From: Sipunculus nudus
Taxonomy: Eukaryota > Annelida > Sipuncula > Golfingiida > Sipunculidae
Length of the DNA: 64,000 nt
Assembly: GCA_026874595.1 (NCBI GenBank)
Contig: CM049321.1
Span: 8,678,979-8,742,978, forward strand
Direction: 5' to 3'
The notes under the pieces are model-generated. The model was not told the DNA's origin. It saw only the letters and a program-made list of their open reading frames with translations, and ran no database searches. Position numbers and translations under genes: made by a program. Of the stretch, positions 13,825-26,640 are shown piece by piece (within the stretch, counting starts at the first letter, position 1; every line of letters starts with the position of its first letter).

Positions 13825-14085
13825 TTTGCAGATGAGGGCGTGGTCATCTCAAAAGCGTTCCTCCTGTTTCTACCTGGAGGATACGGCTAAAACGGACACA
13901 AAACTGGCTATGAAGATAGGGTCCCATGCACCTGAGACATTCCTGTCGTATTTCCGTGCTCATATCAAACCCTGACATCGAGAAAACTTCTAAACCGCTC
14001 ACGAGCGCTATCATTTTGCGCAGAATAAATTTTAAACCCTGGATGTAGCAGGTTGCATATCATATTTTAGGTTATACCGCTAGTA
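13825..14085 (+). repeat. Dispersed repeat, copy 2
   Basis: Direct-orientation match to 4556-4825: GATGAGGGCGTGGTCATCT, CGTTCCTCCTG, a GGATGTAGCAGGTTGCA word and GGTTATACCGCTAGT. Internal lengths differ. Confidence 0.65.
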
Positions 14086-15650
14086 AATGAAACAACTATA
14101 TGGCCGCGATTGAGAAACTTGGACTTATGAATGATACAAGGGACTATACAAGTCGTATATAAAAAAAAACACAAGCAGCTCGCTGTAAGACTCACTCTGG
14201 GGCATAAAACATTTATTGACATGTCTCCAGAGGTTCTCAGTGAATTTCAAAGCTTATGTAAATTTGAATAAACCATTGATGAAGGCGGAACTCGTAACAT
14301 TTTTTGGTTATTAGATTTTGTTCGGTCAATTTATGGACGTAGTGGGATTATAAAGCGGAAGCTGCTGGAAGGGAACCTCGCCCGTGGCTCAACGACAAAC
14401 GGTTACATCATAATAAAACTTCAAAGGTGTGCTATACTGTCTATAATTAAAGGTCTAGGGCTTCTGCATTATTCAGATAAACCAGAAAATAGTATACCAC
14501 AATAATAAAACATAGCGTGATGATAAAACGTCCGACCAGGCCTCTTCGAATATCGTCTTCTGGACATTAGAAATACTAAACTCAACAGTAATTATCTTAT
14601 ACTTCTACTTCTCTTGGACAACTTTTTGGAGCTACCTAAGGCTTAGCGACTTTCAGAGTCGTATGACCAATTATGGGTCTACTGTTTCGTCGCCTGGCTG
14701 ACTGAAAGTGAAGACTCACTCTGGGAAAAACCCGATTCTCAAGTGACCAGGGATTTTCGACAGATGTGCGCATGCGTAATGCGGCAGCTGGAAACATGAC
14801 AACCATATGGGAATATGACGATCGTATACGGAAGGACTAATTGCCATAATATATAACAAAATATCATTCTTATCGTATAATTACATTCATCCCAATTCAA
14901 ACAAGTGCCACTAAAAGGCATAAGAACTATCTTTCTAAATAACCCACGGGATATTGGCATCCATTGATGGTAAATATTCGGGCTCTATTTCACTTTGCTG
15001 ATTCAGTATTTGATTCAAATGGTAACACATAAAATTCCATAATGTTAATATTTTTAACCTACAATATTTTCTTTATCAGCTTTCTGATTTGGGAGACTGT
15101 TATATATATGACAATGAAAATTTCAATATATTTTTACAATCTCCTTGGACTGAGAATTACCGTAATAACCGCCGAGTTTGGGACATTACCGGAAACTGAC
15201 TGACCCAATTTGATTAAGCTATCCCATAATAAACGTATGACAAAATGTTGTAACATTTTCTTACTGATATTACATGTACACCCATCAATCCTTTAAGAGA
15301 CTATCTCCTTTCTCACTTGTATTCATAGCCTTAGTTTCCTAAAGCTACTTTCATGATAGACGGAGGAGAAACCATATTTGTTCAACACATCAACATTTTT
15401 TGTCTTATTTTTATAATATACATATATCATATCAGTAGAAGCTCGAATATCCGAATATTAAGAAGGACCTAACATGTGTTCGGTTATTTGAGGTTACATG
15501 CAGATATGCGAGATACGCCATTTTTGCAATAAATATACTAAACTATTACTAAACAGGCCGGTACACGTGAACATATCTAGATTCAAATATACTAGTTAAT
15601 CTTGATCCTGAAAGTAACATTATCTCATGGAGACATTTTTTTTCTAAATC

Positions 15651-15651
<1 letters not shown>

Positions 15652-15690
<39 letters not shown>
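15652..15690. repeat. (TA)n microsatellite
   Basis: About 19 uninterrupted TA units followed by AAATAAATAAAT. Confidence 0.95.
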
Positions 15691-15699
<9 letters not shown>

Positions 15700-16987
15700 T
15701 TAGCGAACCATTTGCAATCAATGTAATCTTTTTCTATAAACATAAAACTTACAAACGTAGGAATATAGCCAAGGAATTGATTTTTTATTGTCAAAGCCGC
15801 CATAATGAATGTTTCTTCATGGCACGCTTGTTATAGGCTAACTAGTGCTGCCATCTACGGGTATAATGTAAATGAGTTCCATGTATAATTGTATGGCGTA
15901 TTTGCGTGATGTCATTGCATCAAAGTTCCAGATTGAGCACATCGCAGGTGAATATCGCAGGCTACGTCAATACGTTAATACCGTGTAGATCGTTGATATA
16001 AATCACTGAACGATTAAACTTGATTTAAAGTTACCTTTATTCATGTCACGGTGCGGGTAACGGCAGAGAAAACTTTCACAATCTGAACTTATGAAACCTG
16101 ATAGGTAATGCAATTACAGAGCCAAACTGATGACATGGAGAAATACATATGATGAACTCTTACCAAATTTCAGGTTAGTTTACCGATGTGAAAACAAAAA
16201 GAAACGATCATAGGAAGATCAAAGCAAGATGGACAGTATTACGTCAGTACAATTACAGGTGATCGGGTGAATGCATCCACCGTAATCCTTAGTGACCATA
16301 TACTCAAACGAGGAGCTATTGCGCATGCGTGTAAAGCAATCGGCCAGGTAATGCAACCTTGGCTACAGAATGCAGAGATCGATCTCTAGCCTTCGGTCTA
16401 ACACCTAGGGACCCCTTCTTTCCTAGGAAAAGTGGAAGACCCAAACATCGGATAGGACTGTTGCGACTGGTTTCCATATTTGAACTAAGATTTATTGTTT
16501 TTCTTCAAACGCAAAAGTATGGTTCTCAGAATAAGACGACTTCAGACATCACATTACAGTTGAATGTTATATTCATTACCTGTCGGGCATGGATACCATA
16601 AACTGGCGAAAGACAGACATAAAATAGTATAAAAATATCATTAAGACCCATTCTTTGAAAGAACACTTGTATGTAAGATCTAATTACATCTTATTAACTG
16701 CCTTAATTCTAGGATTTTAATTCTAAAACCGCATTAAATCTGAAAAGACTCGAGAGCTGTCTAACTTTTTCAGGCATTATCACTTCAACACCACCAGAAC
16801 AAATAGCCTGCAAGCCTGTATAAGTCTACTGTCTGAAGACATCAGTCTAAGTGCAGTTTAGACAAAACCTCACGATCATAATAATTGCTGATATTATGTT
16901 GTGTAGTGTTACGGAACCTAATATAAACAGATCACGTATGCGTGATGAACACACATTCTGTAACGGAGATTAAAAAAATTCAGATTC

Positions 16988-17700
16988 TGTAACACTAGGC
17001 AGCGTGAAATGTCTAGGGGAATGAATAAAGAAGTCAGTGTTTTTTTGTTAATAAATAACTATAATTTATTCTTATAACAACCCTAACAATACAATACACT
17101 AAATCAATACAATTATACAGTGAAACAGCGGTATAGCAACAAGTCAATACAATCACATAGAAATATAACGTGCACAGTACCTGGATACCAACACCGTCAC
17201 CACGATAAGTCCTTTAAATGTAAACTCTCGGAGAATGACAGTCCAGTGGAAAGTTCTAGCAACAACCCAGAAAGTAAACTGAAGTCCAAATGTATAAAAT
17301 CCAGGAGAAAGTCTTTCAAAATGTATAATTGCCGCATTCGTCGGATAGGGGCCTAGAATCTTACACACGCTTCTGCGTCCGCTGGAATCTTCTCTGCTCT
17401 CTGCCCTTCCGTTCTAAAACACACCCCTTTATATACCTTCACACATCAAGCCGAAAATTTTCCACTTCTCGAACTGTCTATAAGATCTTGCACAACACAG
17501 TCTACACGCGTTTCAGGAATTCTACAGAAAAAAAACAGTGCTGTGTATCTCCACATACCAGGCTCATCACGTGACCCACGACCAATAGTGAAAACCGAAG
17601 GCTAAACATGACAACGAGAGTTCAACCAGTACGGATTAAACATAGAATGTAATACGCGGCCAGACACGAGTGCCACAACAGGAGTTACGCCCGTGTCACA
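16988..17700 (-). mobile_element. Probable solo LTR
   Basis: On the minus strand the segment begins TGTGACACGGGCGTAACTCC and ends TAGTGTTACA. Between are a TATA box (TATATAAA, 17435-17428) and AATAAA (17070-17065), about 360 bases apart, the U3-R-U5 layout of a retroviral-type LTR. No primer-binding site, internal coding region or clear target duplication was found next to it, so it is called solo. The alternative is a host promoter plus short transcript. Confidence 0.5.
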
Positions 17701-19673
17701 TAATAAAAAGAGCACCTGTAACAGTAGTAACGTCTGTGTGCGTATTTAACTCGTACGGGAGAATCTGTGTGGATAAAGCTAACATTATACTATTTAGTTT
17801 CGGAGTCTCACCTCGCAAGGTCATGCCAAGGCGACAACCCTTCCTGTTAACCGCTAGTCTCGTGTTTCCTGATACTTTTCATGTTAGCCGCACCTTGCTA
17901 AATAATCTATGAAGAAATCAACACCATCAAGCCAACATCTGTAATTTTAACGAGGGAGACAACTTTTAATGGACCACTTTGCAATGCTATCCGCCATTAT
18001 CCAGATATTGTATCCGGTTAATGTACACCTCAATTTACAAATGTCCGTACAGACTTTGTCAACCACAGAATGTTCATTTACTGGTCAATATTACTGAATC
18101 ATTGAACACATACCGGCACTTTGTAGAGTATTGCCGGTCATTAAACAGCGTTTAGCACTAGCTGTTCAAACACATGTTTAGCCATTAAATACAGCTCACG
18201 ACAGGACAAGGGTGAGTTTTGCTTCCGTCTTCCTAATATCATTAAAAAGTATTGCCGAAGTTCCTTATTTAAATATATATATTACAATGCAAAATGCAAT
18301 TTGTTTGAAAGAAATATATACACTGACAATTGAAATAAAACTTATTTTACAGAGACTACTAAGAGAAAAACGTTTACTTTCTGTTAACTTACTGTTCATT
18401 TATCGCTCACACAAGAAGAAAAAAAAAAGAAAAAAGAATATGATAGATTTATTCTCCATATTTACCTAAATTTTTTATTGAAGTATTTCAAAGCTTTAGT
18501 TGACATAATACAATAAAAAATAATCAAAACCAATGAAGTATAATTTTTAAATGTGAGGGAAAATATGTATGATTTATGTCCGATTTTCATTTTGTTTCCC
18601 GTTTTTTCCTGATGGGTCTCATATTATTGAGTAAAACTAAAAATGCATTTATTCCCAATGTACCAACAGACAGAAATGTTTCATTGGCTCTGACATGATA
18701 TATGCGTTATGAGTCCTAGAAAAAGATAGGTAGACACAGGTATATTATAACGTGCAGCTGTACCCTATTCGTGCAGCCGTAAATGGAAAGTGTGCAGTAG
18801 TTATTCTTGATTTATGCAGTTTATTTTTTCTTAATGTTTTGTTTCCGTCACAGACTGAACAAAAACACTTTTACTCACCAAAGATTGATCTCTCGTATCA
18901 AGGTTATATAACTTATAATGTGCACTTGTTACGCTTGTAAGACAGGATTATTCCTGTAATAATTGTATACATAAAAATATTCTATATATTTTTATTTATA
19001 ATTAATTCATAATTTCATTTTATACAAGTAAGCTATATAAATAAACTTGACCTGGTAATGCTCCGACCTTTAAATCAAAATTTCTCCAGTCTTTTTTTCT
19101 CTCTCTCTCTCTCTGATAACTAAGGTCTCTTGACTTTAAAAAGCCTAAATTATGGACCCTATATATAGGCCACATTTTATGCTGATGGGAGGGCTAAATT
19201 ACGAGTTTGCACTGATTTAGGATTTTCTTAAAAAATGGCCTACAATATGACTGATTCAACGTTATAAAATGTACAAAATTTATCTTCATGATATATAAAT
19301 GTATTGGTCTACGTTGTCTTTATCTACCATAATTTCTGTTACTGCAAAGGTACATACGGTTTCCGGGTTACATATGTAAGATCCTGTATTAATGGCACTA
19401 CGGTGAAAAAAAAAACAGTGAAAATTCTTCATGAAATGTCACTTTAGCATATAAATTATACTGATTACTTTTTCCTCAGCTGGACAGGAATTATCTTGAT
19501 GCAGAAGTATAAAAATGTGTCTATATCGCATGGGATTAAGGAAACGTATCAAAGAAATGTGCGGTAATTTATGAATGTCTGATCCTGTCACTGGAGAAAA
19601 AACAACTCAGGGAATATATTTTAGAAGCTATAGCATTTGTCCGTATCACGAGGGAATCCCCAGCAGCCTGGCA
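17701..19673. other. No recognisable gene; receptor upstream region
   Basis: AT-rich sequence with a short CT run near 19097 and an A/G-rich stretch at 18411-18440. Nothing beyond chance frames was seen. Confidence 0.5.
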
Positions 19674-19680
19674 TATATAA
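19674..19680 (+). promoter_or_regulatory. Candidate TATA box of the receptor gene
   Basis: TATATAA lies about 115 bp before a strong donor (GGG|GTAAGA at 19795). This would put transcription start near 19705. The position fits a short leader exon for the receptor, but no transcript evidence is available here. Confidence 0.4.
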
Positions 19681-19704
19681 ACAAGCCACAAGGATGTCAT
19701 ACGG

Positions 19705-20142
19705 CCAGTGCTGTCAAGCGCGCCACAGTGCGGACGATACTGCTCGGGAACGATCGATAGCAGCAGTTTCAAAAGTGTTAGGTTATACAGTGGGGTAAGA
19801 AATTACAAGAACCTGGCTTGTTTTCCAGAAAAACTGTTAACAGTTTTACAAAGTTATTCTGTTTATTCTTTATAACCTTTATTGTTTTTCAGATAAACAA
19901 GTCACAACAACCGACAGTGAGAAAATCCAAGAATCACAGAAATACAGTATTCCGAGACATCGTTAGGAAAGAAAAGAAGAAGAAGAAAATATTAGAGGAA
20001 TCACAGAAGCCGTTGGTCGCTCATCATATGGGTTTCGAATACATACTAACAATGTAATATTTTAACGCACAGACAAGGCAGACACTGGGTACGGATCAAC
20101 ATAACGTCAACAAAGAATTTTCAACAACTATATCTGGAAACA
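19705..20142 (+). other. Putative 5' UTR of the receptor: leader exon, 98-bp intron, start of exon 2
   Basis: A leader exon of about 19705-19794 would splice over intron 19795-19892 (donor GTAAGA, acceptor TTGTTTTTCAG) into an exon starting at 19893 and running into the ATG at 20143. A nine-codon upstream ORF (20028-20057) lies in this leader and could dampen translation. Splice sites and TATA spacing fit; the model is inference. Confidence 0.4.
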
Positions 20143-22660
20143 ATGACAGAAAACAGGACCTCTCCGAAGGAACTAATCAGTGAAAGCATGTCTAATAGGA
20201 AATTTCTCAAAGCCATAACAACCACTGAAAGCATGTCTAATAGCAGTTTTCTCCAAGCCATATCAACCAGTGAAATCGTGTCTAATAACAGTTTTCTCCA
20301 AGCCATAACAACCAGTGAAATCGTGTCTAATAAAAGTTTTCTCCAAGCCATGACAGCCAGTGAAAGCATGTCTAATAACAGTTTTCTCCAAGCTACGACA
20401 GCCAGTGAAAGCATGTCTAATAACAGTTTTCTCCAAGCTATGACAGCCAGTGAAAGCATGTCTAATAACAGTTTTCTCCAAGCTTTAACAACCAGTGAAA
20501 GTATGTTTAATAGCAGTTTTCTCCAAGCCATGTCAACTGCCTGGAAGGTGCGAAATACTACCTTTGAAAACACAATTAATATGACCAACCATCTAACAAA
20601 CGTGACCAATGCCAATGCCAATGAAGTTTCGTCGACACAGGTTCCTGTTGAAAACGGGATGCCCTTGTTGTGGTTCGGGGAATCGTACTTTGATATCATA
20701 CATTATTTGGGAGTATTTTCTTGCAGTTCCAGTGTCTTGGTGAGTGTATGCACAATATTATTCCTCTTCATCGATGAGAAACGCAAGAAAAACCGCGGGT
20801 TTTACAGTTGGACCATTGGGGAACGTTTGGTGATCTACCTTGCACTTTTTGATCTCGCATATAGCGGCTCCCACACAATGGACCACGTATATATCATAGT
20901 GACTCTCACCCAACCCCCAGGACCGCTCTGCGCCTTTTTCGGCGTGTTACTCGCCCAGTTCATCTTGGGGCAGGGTTTGGTTGTCATGTTTACGGCAGTC
21001 AGCGCGTGTTGCTTGGTAATATGGCAGAAGAAAATTAACCTGGGACGCTGGGATTGGCGTCTCTTGCTGTATTCGCTCGGTATACCAGGCCTTTATTGTT
21101 GTTTTGGTGTCATATATGGATATATTGGTTTCAGCGGAGCTTGGTGAGTATGAATTTTACCTTTGCTAACAGTCTTGATACTTTCACGAAAATTATTCTT
21201 AAGGCTATTCTTGATCTTATATTAAGGTCAGTCACATGACCAATTTATAAAAAATACGATACAGTAAGTGTTTATGTAAAGTGATGGGAAAGTCCTAAAA
21301 TAAACCTTGATGAAAATCAAAATGAAACAAGATCGTTATTATATTTGACAGGTTAACCCCCACTCGAGTATTTTCAGCCAAAGAATTTAAATGGTAGTTC
21401 AATAATCACAGTATACCAACTTCCATTGTACAATTGTACAAATAACTACAAATTGTTGTTTAAAATTTTTTACGCAATTACTTTTCAACGCAACCAGTTC
21501 ATTCTCCATGTTAAGAAAAAACAACCCCCCCCCCAAAAAAAAAAAAAATTAACAACAAAAATCCAGATTTGGAGAATGCTACCTCAGGAAATATGAATGG
21601 CTGAACCTTTCTTATTGCATATTATTACTTTCCATAGCTACCCATTTCACTTCTAAAGGTTACTTTACAAAGTTACCGATGAAAAGTTAAGTAACATAAA
21701 ACATTTATAACGTATGATAAGTAAAGAATGATATCTGTAGAACTTGTGTATCTAAAAATAAACAATACCAAAACTAGAAAATGGTCAGTCAACAAGCTGC
21801 TTCATTTATCCACAGAGACACAGGTAAAGTAAGGCATTGAATGTCCTGACACCACATGACTCCAGATCTACGGTATCTACGGCATCAAAGATGCCAACTA
21901 AACAACAGAGTAATTTTCACCGTAACCATATATACATAAAGATACGAGATGAAATTGATTATTGGTGGCCCAAGCTGTCTTGTATACAGGATACACCCTA
22001 CTAAATCCTCAGGTGAAACTTAGAATTACTAATTACTATATTTTACAAGCATGCTTTAGTGCCTGGATTGAATAAGAGCGAATAAAAAAAAAAAAGAAAA
22101 TTAAAATAAATTCAAGATCGGGAGGGAAAAGTGACCATGTGTATGTCAATTTTGTAATTTCACATATACTGCAATGATTCAAATAGAAATTATGTGTACA
22201 TTGCAGGTGTCTTTTAGCTATCGGAACCCATCTAGGACGTATAATGAACAACGTAAAGGGATGGTTCCTTATGCTGGTTTTCTCCTCATGCACAATCTGC
22301 TATGGCGCCATCTGGCTGAAGATGAGAACCTCAGGCCCTTCCGCTGAATCCGAAGTCGACCTGGAGCGGAAGCGGAAATACTACAGGTCAGCAAAGGTCA
22401 TGCTGCTCTTCGTCCTCGCGTACCTTTTCCAGTGGGTCACGCTGATCATTTTCGACGTCTGGGCACTTTGGGAAACGCCGAGCTTGGAGCTGACCACCGC
22501 GATCGTGTTTCTGTGTAACTGGGGTGGGGTGTTCAACGCTACGGCTTACACCATCATGCGAAGGAAGTATCTCAACAATGAAAGCATGAAACAATCCCCA
22601 AGCTGCACATTAGCCATTTCAACACGAACCACACAAATCGCTCCTGTCAATCGTACTTAG
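20143..22660 (+). CDS. Seven-transmembrane receptor with glycosylated N-terminal repeats (two coding exons)
   Basis: Exon 20143-21143 joins exon 22207-22660 across a 1063-bp intron (donor GTGAGTATG, acceptor TTGCAG). The join splits the Trp334 codon, keeps the frame and gives 484 residues. Residues 14-133 are eight 15-residue repeats (ESMSNNSFLQAMTAS type). Seven of them carry an N-x-S sequon, and N4, N138, N146 and N153 add four more. Hydrophobic helices lie near residues 188-210, 228-253, 263-293, 305-328, 353-370, 398-421 and 429-451. Cys263 at the top of TM3 and Cys335 (in 'GAWCLL', loop 2) are placed for the usual GPCR disulfide. TM7 ends N444-A-T-A-Y448, a variant of NPxxY, followed by RRK. 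There is no signal peptide, which is normal for GPCRs. The fold is clear; class and ligand are not. The WC loop motif recalls GPR157/cAMP-receptor-like families, but that is inference. It should act at the plasma membrane. Confidence 0.85.
20182..20541 (+). repeat. Coding minisatellite, eight 45-bp units
   Basis: Eight in-frame 45-bp copies encode the receptor's extracellular repeat. Units 5-7 are nearly identical, while units 1, 2 and 8 are diverged, as expected when an array expands from the middle. Because the unit is a multiple of three, gain or loss of copies keeps the frame. The opposite strand is also open through the array; that is a by-product of codon use in the repeat. Confidence 0.9.
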
Positions 22661-23199
22661 GTTATTCATATAATGTGTGCATTGCATGATGTAAGGAATA
22701 GATTTTTTTCCCCTGATGCTTCTAATGTTATTTTTCCAGACCGATGGTGAGCTTTCTGATGATTGAACTGATAACTTATGGTACATTTATGTGCGGTGAC
22801 CTCATTTTTACCATTAGACACTGCGCTCCCTTTCTGGTACATCTACAAAAAATATAAAAAAACCCCACCGATCTAAAGATAATGTACTTTCTGTGAGGTA
22901 GATCGATTATGTATTTTTATATGAAGTGACTCATGTGAAACGATCATGAAAATTGACTAGTTTGATGCTTCTACAGACGTTGGCAAATTTTTGAATATGA
23001 ACTAGAAAAAAGTCTCCTGTGGCAGAAAACAGTAATCGTTTAAAAAATAACAGATGTATTAATTCGAAAAATTATATATTTGAAATAACAAAAGGTCAGT
23101 TATCTTAAGAAAAACGAGTACAATTCTAGTCAAATGGAGTATGTTTCTCAGGCTGTAAATGTTTTCCGCTGATCCAACTTTTGTCTTAACTTTAATAAA
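22661..23199 (+). other. Putative 3' UTR of the receptor with AATAAA
   Basis: The first clear AATAAA after the receptor stop that I noted is at 23194-23199. The stretch is AT-rich and shows no further coding signal, so it fits a 3' UTR of about 550 bases. Confidence 0.35.
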
Positions 23200-26100
23200 G
23201 CTTGCTAATATAAATATTTATATGGTGTAGAATATATGAAATATGAAATATTTATGTATTTATGTATTAATGTTAAAAATAATAGGAAATAAAATGATAA
23301 AAAATGGCAGAGATGCTCAGACATACTATTCTTCATTAATTTACATTTAGCATTATGAGTATATTAAGACAGTCCGTTAGGACTGCTGCAGATGACAACA
23401 CTTTTTTTTATCTAAAAGCTTATTCTTATTGCGTGAACAAAGAATGACTTAAATTGAATTGTAAATATCGAATTATATATTCATTTGTGTGATTGAAATC
23501 CGCTGAATGCGAAGTATATTTAAATCCAGGAATTTAATTTTGTTTCTCGTTATCTGTATTTAGCTACTAGAAGAGTCAAATACACATATTACTAAAAAGT
23601 TTTCAGGCGAATCCATCTTGAACATGGAAGTTGAGAATGCAGGTATAATTGAGAAAGCTGAAATGAGAACAGAAGCTGAGCAAACGTAAGAAATCATTAG
23701 GCCTCATTTTCGTTTATTAACACTGCCATCATTCGAATGAGCTAAAGTCAGGTGATTTTCGTTTAAACACACAGACGTATTTATCATTGTAAATCGTTTA
23801 GCAGTTCCAACCTAATTGAATATGCTTTGATGAAGGTAGCTTAAATCCATCAAGTTTTTTTAAATCTAATGTGCCCGCACGTCTTGGTCACATCGTGCCG
23901 GAGCTCACTAATAACATGGTCTTTAATCAGAAAAAAAGCCCTGTGATTAAGCAAGCGCATTGCTTAAACTGTTACATACATACAGCTGAGTGAGTCTGCA
24001 CATGAATTAATGGGGAATCTGCAGGTTTTGCAGGAGTCCACAAGAATTTATCTGCAAGGTCTCTCAAGGCCAGGTTCCGTGGTGTTTCATGTGGCTGTTC
24101 CATTTATTGTGCATTGCGTACATTTGGTTACGTTGTTCCATCTGAATATGGATGGCTCTTCTAATAACTGTGCACCACGCACAACTGGTCACATGGGTTC
24201 CATCATAATACGGGGAGCTGATACGTCATAATACTGTTATGTTGCGGATCCAGAACCAAGTCGGGGGTGGGGGGGGGGGGTATGTATTTTAAGAGAATTT
24301 CGACATTCGAGTGTGTGTACAGGTTCAGGGGGCTGGGCGTTGGAAGATCGTCCCACCCCCTCTCCTACTTTGGTGTAGGAATTTTCCTTTTATTTTATAA
24401 AAATTCACATTATAAAAGCAATTTGAGAACAGAATAACAGAGAATATTTTTGCTTAAGAACCAACAAGAAGTAAAAATTCTTTCTTTCAATATGCTACTG
24501 TGTGAAAACTGTATGCTTTTTTTTATAAGACCGTTTAAGGGCTGAGTACCACAGCGTCGGGTAAACCAGGGAAACTTATATATCATAGCATTTTGTGATT
24601 TTAAGTCATTTTTTAAACACTTCATTTCAATGAGATTTAAAGGATTTTGCCACAATTTTTGTGACACATTTTTGCGAACAATTTTTATTTTTAGAGCCTA
24701 TATCTAAAATAAAATTACTCTTTTAATTAGCAAAGCGTGGATGGAACAGAACAATTAAAAATGTTTGGAAAAGTGTGTGGGGCATAACTGCGCCCATGCA
24801 CGTGTGGCTATCAGCATATAATAAACTGTAAGAAGTAATATTTCTATCGAAAACATAAAATTCATGTAAACGGTACAATTGTAAGAGTAAGACACATCAA
24901 GAACATCAAGAATATGAATTGACCGGGAGGTTTCGAGGCGAAGGATTTTATCCTTGAGGGTGTTGTTAAAGCGTTTTTAGATTTGTTATACCCACTTGGT
25001 TTGTTTAATAAGCTTTAGGTAACTTTGGAATAACCCCGTACATTTGTTATTAACATGAGGAATTTTCTTTATTAATTTCCTATTGCAATCTAAATCCTGT
25101 TTCTCGTGACATAGCCATGTACCCGGTACCTTAACGCGAAATCTCGTGTTTCATTAGTATGGTTTACAAGATTTAAGCTGAAGTGTCACATTGCATGAGA
25201 TTTCCTGCCGCATTTAAATAAAGTAATACAATAAAATCATTGATTTGAATTTATTCAAGAACATCCGGTACATCAAACATAGGTATTTTTTTCACAAGCC
25301 AAGTACATTAGTGTATGCGTGACTGTAAAGACGGACATCCACTTCTAAACTAACATGTGGTATAATAGGATTATTAGACTCGCCATATATAATACTGTCG
25401 AATAAATCAAAGATTCCTGATAAAATCGTTAATACACTTTTGGACTATGGCGATCGAAAGCAGACAAGCTATTATAGGAATAATTGTGGTTTAGCCCATC
25501 CCAGTACCCGTGTCCGCATGTCTTTCCGGGAGTGAAGCAAAATAAACCTTTCTGGTCCAAAGGATGCAGAAGCTCTTGATCATTAACAAGTTAGGTAAGC
25601 TGATGACGGCATTCAATTGAAGGGCATACGCGACCGACCATTGTGACGTTTTTGTGACATCACTGTTGTCTTAAAAACACAACACGCAACATTAAACATG
25701 GAAAGTGTACCATGGAGGTACGTACTGTCCAACTGTGCAGGCAAGATGCCATCTACTGCATGCCCATAAGCATAACAACGGAAAAGAGTCGGAAAGTAAA
25801 TGGTTTTTACATGACATATAGTTACTTTACACGAAATTGGCGGAATATCTAATTCAGGTCAAAGTGCATTTTTAAAGAATATTCTTGAAGGTTCTGGGAC
25901 GGAATATATAAGTACCATTTTATTTTTTACATTAATGTACTAAAACGAATATAGTAAACACATATGTCTATGTGACTTGCGAGTTATTTGCGATAAAATT
26001 ATCATTGATATTGTGTTATAAATTTTTATGGTATTATTCACATTCCAAAATTAAAAAAAAAACTTCAACGAACACACCAGCTTAATCAAAATATAAATTC

Positions 26101-26484
26101 TACATGAGAATGTTGAACAATCTTATTATCTGTTATACATAAGAATGCATAACTCCATTAGCATATAGAATTATTTCACAACATGTTTATTTTTTTAACA
26201 TTTGATTGAACAGTTTTTTTGTGAGAAGAGGTATTTTAAAATATAAAATTCTCAATGCTGTTTATCTATCAGCATATAATTCTGATATATTATATACAAG
26301 ATTAAAAAAACACAATAAAGCAATACCTGCAGGTGTAAACAATATTTTCCTTGGCTTCAAATGATGGTTGTCCATTGAAATATTCTATGATGTTTTGATC
26401 TCTTGTGTTTTGGGCTCATTTATGTACAGGAGAATATCAAACCGTTGGACCTCCAATCAGAGGTCTGCTTTCTTCCTTTATGCT
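23200..26484. other. No recognisable gene
   Basis: AT-rich. A GC-richer patch at 23990-24360 includes repeated TGCAGG/GGTTCC words and a G run at 24265-24279. No splice-framed coding signal seen. Confidence 0.45.
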
Positions 26485-26640
26485 CTAACTTTCTGCTTTT
26501 GATGCCCTGCATCCGGTGCCTCGCCTTGTACAGAAGGAAACAACTGAGACAATGGCCACCAATGATGCAATAGTTATTACGATAATTGTGCCAACACCTA
26601 GGTGTTCTTCCACAGAAATAAGTTTTATTTTACATAACTT
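26485..26640 (-). CDS. Possible terminal exon with one transmembrane helix
   Basis: The minus strand reads about 50 residues ending in TAG at 26485-26487: an acidic start (SVEEHLGVG), a 20-residue hydrophobic run (TIIVITIASLVAIVSVVSF), then CTRRGTGCRASK and stop. This is the layout of a type I membrane protein's last exon: transmembrane helix, basic stop-transfer and short tail. No convincing acceptor or upstream exon was found, and a hydrophobic run can arise by chance. Confidence 0.3.
   Translation of the reverse strand, partial: KLCKIKLISVEEHLGVGTIIVITIASLVAIVSVVSFCTRRGTGCRASKAES

Larger units (their letters stand above)
10376..16987. other. Non-coding, repeat-rich
   Basis: Contains the long TA array, poly-G/poly-C runs (11061, 11693, 12345, 12463), a GC-richer patch at 11270-11360 and 11540-11625, a 110-bp tandem duplication, the second copy of a dispersed repeat and a TA array at 15.65 kb. 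Short reading frames here do not look coding. Confidence 0.5.

Noticed and set aside
17120-17574. Plus-strand frames rich in Ser/Arg
   Set aside because: Opposite strand of the probable LTR, whose TATA and AATAAA read on the minus strand.
20121-20699. A 192-codon open frame on the minus strand with 15-residue repeats
   Set aside because: It is the complement of the receptor's repeat. The plus frame continues into a 7TM protein and a correct splice; the minus frame leads nowhere.
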